Of a stretch of 64,000 bases of DNA, positions 56,101 to 64,000 are shown piece after piece. The DNA is from Chlamydomonas sphaeroides (lineage: Eukaryota; Chlorophyta; Chlorophyceae; Chlamydomonadales; Chlamydomonadaceae): contig BDDC01000042.1 of assembly GCA_001662425.1 (NCBI GenBank), forward strand, positions 1 through 64,000. Direction: 5' to 3'. The position numbers and the translations under genes are program-made. Under the pieces are notes generated by a model. That model saw only the letters and a program-made list of their open reading frames with translations, was not told where the DNA came from and did no database searches. Numbering within the stretch: the stretch's first letter is position 1; each line of letters opens with the position of its first letter.

Positions 56101-59095
56101 GTCCTCCCCCTCTTCCGCCTCGTCGTCCGCTTCATGAAGGTCGTCGCTGGCGGGCTGCACGGCAGCGGCCGGCCGCACGCCGTGGGAGGCAGCCGACACC
56201 TCCGAAGCCTCAGCGCCGTCGTGGGATTGGTGGTCGTCCTCCAGCTCCAGGTGAATGCTGTGCGCCACAAGCTGCCCCGACTCTGACACAGCGGGAATGG
56301 CAACAGGCGGAAAGGGCCGCGGCAGTCGGCTAGAGGCAAACGTGGGGTTTGAGGGAGCCAACCTACATCTTCTGACGGCAAAGTGGTTCATCACCGGTGA
56401 TTGGCTTTGATGTGTTGCCTAGCTCAGGCCGTGAGCACACTGACCCACACGGGGGATGGCCACTTGTAATAATGGCCGTAAAGGCCCTGCAGTGATTTCG
56501 GCACCCAACCATCGACGGGCGCACCTTTTCGCTCCAGGCCATCGGCCGCAGCCCCCGCAGGGGACGGCTCCACCGCGCCACCGGCCTGCCGCTCGCTGCG
56601 CAGCACCGGCGGCCGGAGATCCACCTCAGTCGCTAACGTGACTGTGATGCCGTCCGTTGTGAGCGCGCCAGCGCCGGAGGCTGCTGTCGCCTCCGCTTCT
56701 GACACGGCGCTGAGAGTCAGTGCCGCTGGGCCGCCCTCGGGCGGCGTCGCGTTGACAGCGGTCGGCGTTCCCGCGCCCTCATCGTCCGTATTTGGCGTCG
56801 AGAACTCGAGCGACGGTTCACGGGACCCCTCGCCTACTAGCGGTGGCTTAAACTCCCACTCCAAGGCCACGTCCGCCGTCGCGTCCGCGACGGCGGGCAG
56901 GCGGCCGGAGGTGGATGCGCCATCGGGGCTTGGCGGCGCGCCCGATGCATCGCCGTCCGTCAGTTTGCGGTCGGATGGGAAGTCCTGCGCTGCGAGCGAC
57001 GTGCTGCGGCTGCTGAGGCGGTACTTGGAGTACTCTGCAAGGGGTTGAGAGCCGGTAGGGGGGACGATCCAGGTGGGTAGGCAGTGGAGTTCGCGTGCGA
57101 GGCTCCCTGCTCACAGCAATGCCGTGAGACGCAAACGCATGTGGTGCGTCAGCATACCCTGCAGCAGAGCACACACGCGGCTCCCCACATCTTAACGTCC
57201 AAGCCCTGCCACACAGTGCCCGCCCCCGGCAACCCACCGTCGTCAGCGTACTCCGCTGGCAGCGCGTTGTCATCATCCGAGATCGCCACGGGCTCCGAAG
57301 TGCAGCTGCTGCGGACTGACGGCCATGACGTGAAGAGGCGCTGGTCGGGCTCGTCGGATGGTGGTGTCACGGGAAAGCTGAAGCCGCCGCCCAGCGCGGC
57401 GCCGCTACCGCTACCGCCGGCCGCTGAGCCGTTCTCCCGCGGATCGCCGATTCTCCTGCAGGTTAAGCAGCACCGGTAGCAATGTCGGCATGGCGTGCAT
57501 ACGCGATAACAGCACCACAAGCGTCGCAGCCAGGAGATGCCGTGACGTGCACTCGAATCAGTCACAACCCCGGCAATGCAGGCTTCGTTGCCCGTACCCA
57601 AGCCTCCCCGTGCATGACCCACCCCGTTGCCAGAGCTTTGAGGTGCGAGCTGCCCTTCGGGGCACCCTTGCGTCGCACGCGCTCTACGCTGGACGGAGCC
57701 TCCGGCGCCTGCTGCGCCTCCAACAGCGGCACAGATGGCCCCAGCGACCCGGCCGCAACGTCCAGCGACGAGGTGGGGCTCTGGCGGTTCTGGCGGAAGA
57801 GCTCCACGTCCTCGTGGCTCACGACGGGCACAGGAACAGGGAAGTCCACCACGGTCACAGGGAAGTCGATTACCTCGGGGTTCCCCGCGAGCTCCGACTC
57901 CGAGACCTTGGAGGACACCTGGCCCTCCGGCTCCGCGTCTGCGTTGAAGCCACGCTCCATCTCGAAGTCCTTGAAGGAGCTGCTGAGGGACTCAACCCGT
58001 GACAACACGGGCCGTCGCTCCTCCGGCTCCTGCTTCTCCGGGCTCTTGCTGGGCGTGCTGACGGGCTCGGCAAACTTGATGTCTGTGGGGCCCAGGTCCC
58101 AGGCATCCCCATCGTGGGGATCCCCGGAGTAGTGCCCCGACTGCACGCTGCTGGCCGCTGTGATGCCCTCAGGGTCTGATGCTGACACCTCCGACTCGAT
58201 GTCGTCGTAGTTGAGGTCGCCAGGCTGGTGCATGAAGTACGCACGCTCGCTGCCCTCCTCGCTGAGAGCATCCAGCTCCGTCTCCGCAAACCGGGTCTGG
58301 CTGGGCACCTCCCGGCGCGAGTAGCCCGGGTCATCCATGCTCTCATAGTCGTCCACCTCCCCATCCCAGTTAGCTGCCGTTGGGGAGTGAGGGGTGGGGT
58401 AAGAAAAGTGCGCTAACCACTTCGCATGCCCGGTACCAAACTTACGTCGCTGCCGGTGGCTCGGCAGGCGCCCAGTCCTGCGCTTTGCTGACTTGGGAGG
58501 CGTCGACGCAGCGGGGCTGGCTGGCGCAGGCTTCGGCAGAGCCGGAGAAGCAGCGCTGGGCGCGCATTCAACTGCTCCGGCCGTGGACGCAGCCTTCGGC
58601 TGAGAAGACGGTCCCGGGAAGCCGTGCCTGTAGAACATTTTATAACGTTAGCAGGTCCAGCGCCAACAGCTACCGAAGCTGTTGAGCCCGAAGGGTTCCG
58701 AGCTCACCAGCTTGGAGCTGCTTGCGCCTGCGCTGACTTGCTGCGAGGTGGAGACACAGTGTCTACGCCTCTGTCTCCAAACGTCGACGGGGGAGCCGAT
58801 GGGCAGCCCGACGCTGAGGAGCGGGTCTGTGTGAACACTGCCGAGTCCTCTGTAGGGCCCGCGGTAGAGCCCTGCAGTCTGCAGCTGAACTCCTGCAGCA
58901 GTGCGCTGTGGGCTTTGTGGAAGCCCTCCTCGTGCAGGAAGTTAACGACATAGTTAAGGGTCTCTGCGGCAGGGAGCGTTGAATTAGCATGCAGGTCGCT
59001 GCAGCTTCAAGCGTTACGCCCAGCGCCAAACAGTCGGGATAGCACCTCGACAAGTCCGCACCTAGGTATTTCTCGTGAGAGCCCTCCCCGGCCAT
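53109..59095 (-). CDS. DYRKP: Plant-type DYRK kinase (DYRKP) with N-terminal LisH motif
   Basis: About 1,200 residues. Exons: 59095-59062, 58963-58708, 58627-58446, 58373-57623, 57455-57238, 57034-~56445, 56282-55854, 55611-55406, 55225-55126, 54934-54815, 54664-54453, 54271-54178, 54017-53925, 53676-53492 and 53244-53109; phases agree except at the ~56445 join. The N-terminus spans exons 1 and 2 and gives LNYVVNFLHEEGFHKAHSAL, a LisH-type motif as in plant DYRKP. A long acidic, Ser/Pro-rich region follows. Then the conserved RYHMDEHGN...GFEETKDFPIRL lead and the kinase: FLGSAAFS loop, CLKIIK lysine, IHSDLKPENILIK catalytic loop, DLG in place of DFG, SYVQSRSYRAPEV activation loop, DVWSLGCILAEL, and HPWLQQDYPSLDA at the end. 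The Chlamydomonas homologue, studied through the std1 mutant, affects starch turnover under nitrogen stress. The match to this subfamily is strong; orthology is inferred from motifs. Confidence -1.
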
Positions 59096-62004
59096 GGTCG
59101 AGACAAAATTGCCAGTCCACTGAGTCGACGTCCACAGCTTAGCCCGACACCCGGAGCATGGATGAGCCTTTGCTGCTGCTAATACGGCAGGGCGGGAGGT
59201 GTTGCGGCAGGGTCCATTTGCTCGAGCGACGCGATCGGTGGCAAACGCTGGGGTGCAGGGAGGGTCGCACCGCGCTTCAGTAGATGTGTTGTGGACAGAG
59301 TGAAGGTGCGAATTACAGGCCTCTTAGTGGCACCGGAACACAGGGTTCGGCAAAAATGCCAGCATGGGCACATGTGCCGCAAAGCCAAAGCCCGCAAGCC
59401 GGTTTGCGTGATGAACAACACCCTCACAGATATAACTTTGTAAAACGATGGCTCAAACATTCCTGTATTGCCTCACATGTGAACATGTCAGCTGGCGCAG
59501 TTGCAGTTCGCAGAGTACAGGCGAGCTTGCGGTTGTGGACACCGCCGACATATGTGCCTTGAACGTTGCGACCAACCGACACAGGGGGCAGCAGCCCCAG
59601 TCACTGGCAGGGAGAGGGGTTGCTGACTTGTGCGCTCACGCGTAACTCTTCCCGTCTGCGCCCCGGGGATCCGCAGCTTAGGATTAGCTGTGGCACCGTC
59701 ACCGGCCGACGCCATAACAGTAGCGGTGCCCAGGGCGGCAGCTAAGCGACGCCGAGGCGGGAATTTACAGCACTGGCATAGCGGTCCTGGCATCAGACAC
59801 AGCAACTGAACTAGGTGAAGCGCACGCGGCAGGCGACGGCCACTCAAACACTACCCTGCCGCATTCCTGTGCCGGCAGCTTGCGACCACCCGCCAGCCGC
59901 GTCCCCAGCTGCCTGCGTCCGTCGAGGAGCCGCAGCAGGTGCTGCGGCTGCTGCACCGTCGCAGGCGCGGGGGTGAGCCTGGCGGCGCGGCTGGCGGCAA
60001 CGTGCGCCGGCGCGCGGTGAAGGCAGGTGGGCATGCGCGTCACCAGCAGCGGCGTGGCGGCTCTGGCATGGTGCTGCGGGCGGAACGTCGGGCACCGTTA
60101 CTCGGCCGGGCGGGCGCAGGCGGGGCGCACAGCGGCGTGCATGCAGGTGTCCTGCCTGCCTGCCCGCCCGCCGTTGGCTTGTGTCGCGCGGCCCTGGCGG
60201 CACATGGCAAGCCGTGGCGCGCCGTGCTCAGGGCCCTCCCGCGCGCCCTGGCGAGCACCTGGCTGCCTTGGGGCCATGCCGCGCACCGGAAGGCGCCTGC
60301 GCTGCGCTGCGGTGCTGGAGCGCCACGCGGCGATCCCTTGCCACTGGCTGCACGCGGCGCCCATGCGCCTTGCATGCCGCGGCTGGGCTGCTCGTACGGC
60401 TGTCGGTAGGCGCCCGCAGCCGAGCGATACACTTGCAGCGCGCTGGTGCCGCTGGTGCCGGCAAGCTAGCTGTGGCGTGGGACTGGCCTGGCGCCGGCGC
60501 ATCATCAGTCTCGCCCCTGGCTGCCTAGCGCCCGTCTCCCAGTTGCCTGCCGGCCACCTCCCTCGCAGCGCCTGCTATGGCCCTGGCGGCAAGCCGAGCC
60601 CACTGCGTCCATGCACGCGGTCCCTGGCCCTGTCCCTGGCCCTGGCCCTGGCCCTGGCCCTGGCCCTGGCCCTGGCCCTGGCCCTGGCCCTGGCCCTGGC
60701 CCTGGCCCAGTGTGCTGTCCGAAGCGCTCGTCTGGCCGCCCTCTGCTGTACGGGTCTCTGTTTGCCAGCCCTGATAAGGCTTGAGGCGCCTGCAGGCGGC
60801 CGAGCCTTCAAATTGTGGCGCTGCCGCTTCCAGCCGCCAGCCGCAAGGCGCCCTCCGTCCGAACCACTCTCCACCCATACCGACGGGCCGCCGCGCGCGA
60901 GGGCAGGGGGCTCGCCCTCCACTGCTCCACAGCAAGCCCAACCCTCGAACACGGCCCAAGCACCACGCACCGGTGCAAGCGATCAGTACGCCGCACATGC
61001 TCACACCGCGCTGTCCACCGTACCACCGCCATCACGTTCTACCGCACAAGGGGCACATGCAGTCACGCATGCTTCCCTAGCCCTGACTTGTGGTAGGTCG
61101 GTATCGTGCTCTCGTTGTTCAAGGCCTCCTGCTCCCGGACACTGGACAGCCGTGACGCCGGTCAGCGGCAAGGTGGCACGCCCCTTCAACCGTAGGGCCG
61201 CATCGGTAGGGGCGCGAGGCAGGGGAGGCCGTACTGGGCCGTACACGCCCGCATGGAGATATCGATGTTGCCTCGGTTACGCAGGTTCAGATTGTCACTC
61301 AACCGTTTGCTGGCTTCGCTTCAGTTCTATCATGGCGCGTGGCGCAGGAGGTGCTTGGCTCAGTCTGCTCAACAGCGAATCCCGCCCGATGCCGCAGCGC
61401 CGGCGGGAGAGGCCGGGAATGGGGCCTTGAGTGGGCCGGCGCCACGAATAGCGCAGCGGGCATCGATGCACGCTACATGTCACGTTGTCGCACGTCGCTG
61501 GCTGCTGAGGATGAGGATGCAGTGCTGCTGCGATGCTGCTGCCATGCCCGACCGGGAACTAAGAAGGCGGGAATGGCCGAGCGTTTGGCAGTCTCCCGCT
61601 TCACGTCGATGACATCTGTCTCCCGCTTCAAGTCGCTGACCCTCGCAGTGCCTTGCGGCTGTCTAAGCCAATCAGCTGACCCTTACGCGCTCGAATGGGA
61701 TGGGATGCAGACTCCGCTAGGCAGCATCCTTAAGTGTCTCGTAATCACAGCGCCTGGGCTTTTGTGTGTGTTGTTTATCACTGCACGTTTGACGTACGAA
61801 GCCCAGCTCCAACTGAAACAATCGCATAAGCAGCTCATTGTACACTTTGCGGCACCAGCTTTCACAGATACACAAGTTTGACGCTCAAACACTATTCACA
61901 CCGTGCCTGCTGGGCGAATGCATTCCGCTGACAGCTTCGCCGCGCGACTTTGCAGGCTTGCGTAACTCAGGTCGGTGGCGATGACATAGGTGCTTATAGC
62001 GCCT
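59096..62004. other. Divergent intergenic region
   Basis: Lies between the start of DYRKP (-) and the start of the SPRY gene (+). Long ORFs such as 60027-61430 are carried by Ala/Arg-rich composition and a hexamer repeat, and show no domain. An imperfect duplication of TCTCCCGCTTC plus ~13 bases sits at about 61591-61640. Confidence -1.
60622..60709 (+). repeat. (CCCTGG)n hexamer microsatellite
   Basis: About fourteen near-perfect CCCTGG units. Depending on frame it reads as Pro-Trp or Ala-Leu repeats, which produces false ORFs on both strands. Confidence -1.
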
Positions 62005-64000
62005 ATGGAGTTAGCCGCATACGCAGCCATAGGGGCCGTGGACAACCCGGCCCTCCCGGCCGCGTCTGCGGCCACAGCCTCCTACAGCCCCGACCCCTCG
62101 GGCCCCACCCGCTGGGGCCCAACGGGCAAAGCAGCCTCATACATCACAGTGGACAAGGGGGACGGCTGCACGGTGCGGTACCCTGGACGCACCTTCGCGA
62201 GGAACGCCCCCGTCACGCTGTGCGCCGACGCGCCGGCGCCAGTGCCGGCAGCCAACGGCGGCCCGCAGCTATACCTGTTTGAGGTGCTGGTTCAGCACTC
62301 GGAAAGCAAGGAGAGCGTCGCGGTGGGCTTCCAGTCAGCTTGCGCGGAGCCCGTGTGCAAGGGATTCCCAGGAAGCCGGCACGGCAGCTACGGCTTCCAT
62401 AGTAAGCCTCGTGTTGCGTGTGTTGTGTCTGCATCAAGACGGAGGGACCTGGCAGCACCGACCCATTACCTGTGTGACTACCCACCAGGCGTCCTACGCG
62501 CTCCGCAGGCAACGGCGACATCGGTGTTGGCCGGCCGGATGCCGACGGCAAGCCCGCCAGCCGGCACTATGCTGCACCGTACAGCACCGGTGACGTCATC
62601 GGTGCGTTGTACGACGCCGGCGGCGGCACCATCAGCTTCTTTCGCAACGGCAGCCCGCTGGGTGTGGCGGTCACGGGCGCGCCCCGGTACACGCCGCTCT
62701 TCCCGTGCGTGGGCCTGTGCGGCAGCGGGACGGCGGTCGTGGCTAACTTTGGGCAGCGGCCATTCATGACGGACATGGCAGCGGCATGGCGGCAGGTGCG
62801 TGTGTTGCTCATGGGCGCAGTCTAACGGTGCCGTAGACCGGGGCAAACGGAAACATGTCTTCTCAGCTCGCCAGGTCGGTATCTGTTGTTGAGGTGGTTC
62901 CAGCCCACTGGCGCCCCTGTTGGGCTTGCCGCGCAGGCCCTGGCGCGGGCGCACGCGCCTCCGCTGCTGTCGTACGTCCGGGTGGTGGCATCTTGCAGCG
63001 GGCTGTCCTCGGGCGACATGGGCATGGTGCTCAATGACGACTGCGGACCCGACCACGACCACGCCGTGCTGGTGGGTGGGATGACACCACTCGACTGCTG
63101 TGGGCGGCGGCCCCAAGCGTTTTAGCACTCGGTGCTAGGTCGCAGCAGCGGAAACCTGCAGTGGCTGGCTGTGCCATTAGGCCAGACAGACATGGGCATC
63201 CACTGTTAGGCCTCCTGCTGGCACACGCTACGTCAGCTGCACGGTTGGGCTGATTAGCAGAACATCAACCTAGGGCAGCGCGCCCTCACATGTGTCCCGA
63301 CTTCTCTTCCTTTCAACCCATGTGTCCCTTTGGCTCCTGGCAGGTCCGCGTGGCGACGTCCCCCCGGCAGGGCTGCTTCAAGTGCCGCCCCGACGCCCTG
63401 GCGCCGGTCCCGGCAGGGGAGGTACGGCAGTCGAGAGCTTCCTGCCGCATAGCACCGCATTGCCGCGCCCAAGCGCGGCAGCCCGGCCCCCCGCCACCGT
63501 CCAGACCCGCGTCACCCTCCCACCATCAGGCGCCCCAGGAGCCCCACCTCCTGGCCGTCGGGCCCAAGCCCGGCAGTGGCGCCCCCGTGACGCGCCTCAC
63601 GGGCGCCCCCGGCATGCTGGTGGTCCGCGGCTACGACTGGAAGCCCCGCGGCCAGGATTCGACGGCAGGCTCCGAGGCCGAGGTCGGCGTGCTGCTTGAG
63701 CCCGCCAAGGACGGGGACGAGTGGCGCGTGCGCTGGGCCAGCGGCGTGGTGGGGCTGCACAAGACCGGCCGTATGAACGGCGCGCTGAGCACCAAGTTCA
63801 AGCTCGCCTTCCTTCAGGTTGGGATGGGATGGGGCGGCGGTCCTCTCGCAGTGCGCGGGCGCACCCTGTTCCCATCTTCTCTAGCCCGCTGCGCCAGTGG
63901 CCGCCGTTGCCACACCGGCCGTCGCAGAGATTGGTGCTGGGCAGCCGGCGGACGCGCATCGCCTTTCTCGCCGCCCTACGCCACATCTATGTGCGACACC
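62005..64000 (+). CDS. SPRY-domain protein with MIB/HERC2 domain (3' end outside window)
   Basis: Exons 62005-62401, 62509-62795, 62937-63071, 63344-63817 and 63885 to the edge, all in phase. TAG lies in frame at 61987-61989, so the Met at 62005 is the only unspliced start. Residues ~15-225 form a SPRY (B30.2-like) fold: YLFEVLVQHSESKESVAVGF, KGFPGSRHGSYGFHSNGDIG, TGDVIGALYDAGGGTISFFR, NGSPLGVAV and YTPLFPCVGLCGSGTAVVANF. A GDMGMVLNDD stretch follows. In exon 4, MLVVRGYDWKPRGQDS, EWRVRWASGVVGLHKTGR and FKLAFL match the MIB/HERC2 domain (RG.DW..G.QD, then V.W..G). Such domains occur in ubiquitin ligases, where they bind substrates; SPRY also binds proteins. A RING, HECT or other effector could lie beyond the window (inference). 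Confidence -1.

Noticed and set aside
60027..61430. 467-codon ORF
   Set aside because: Ala/Arg-rich, carried by the CCCTGG repeat, with no domain and no splice support; it starts in composition-driven sequence.

Overview
The window is nuclear DNA from a green alga, most likely a volvocine or other chlamydomonad (inference). It is GC-rich. Genes are cut by many short introns with GTGAG/GTGCG donors and GCAG acceptors, and TGTAA poly(A) motifs lie behind some genes. One secreted protein carries a PPSPPKPP hydroxyproline-rich-type tail. Several genes are classic Viridiplantae families: plant-type DYRK kinase, UBP12/13-type deubiquitinase, CYP40 and a DUF4399-type plastid protein. No tRNA, rRNA, CRISPR array or bacterial operon was seen. 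There is one 529-base assembly gap (20394-20922). Exon limits were read by eye from splice motifs and phase continuity; no alignment or transcript data were available.

Layout. 168-5596 (-): one gene joining a RING finger, a KEG-like non-RD kinase, a helical linker and a HET-like segment, open at the left edge. 5.6-12.3 kb: gene-poor, with a broken PIF1 helicase fragment, an unknown 137-codon ORF and small repeats. 12281-21048 (+): a 15-exon gene for a secreted protein made of a signal peptide, seven tandem jacalin-like modules with proline hinges, and a long proline-rich tail. 22.9-26.4 kb (+): a damaged CYP40-like gene with a triplicated mini-exon. 27796-31535 (+): an unrecognised protein. 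32076-33558 (+): a small predicted thylakoid-lumen DUF4399 protein. 34048-35662 (+): an 80-residue At2g23090-type zinc finger protein. 37045-48984 (-): a UBP12/USP7-type deubiquitinase of roughly 28 exons. 49751-51864 (-): a TMBIM/BI-1-like membrane protein. 53109-59095 (-): a full DYRKP kinase with an N-terminal LisH motif. 62005 to the right edge (+): a SPRY plus MIB/HERC2-domain protein, cut by the window.

There is no shared operon logic, as expected for a eukaryote, but regulation by ubiquitin (RING-kinase, UBP, MIB/HERC2 protein) and by kinases (RING-kinase, DYRKP) recurs. The items most worth a second look are the RING/non-RD kinase/HET-like architecture, the seven-module lectin-like array with symmetric exon phases, and the small exon duplications in the UBP and CYP40 genes.
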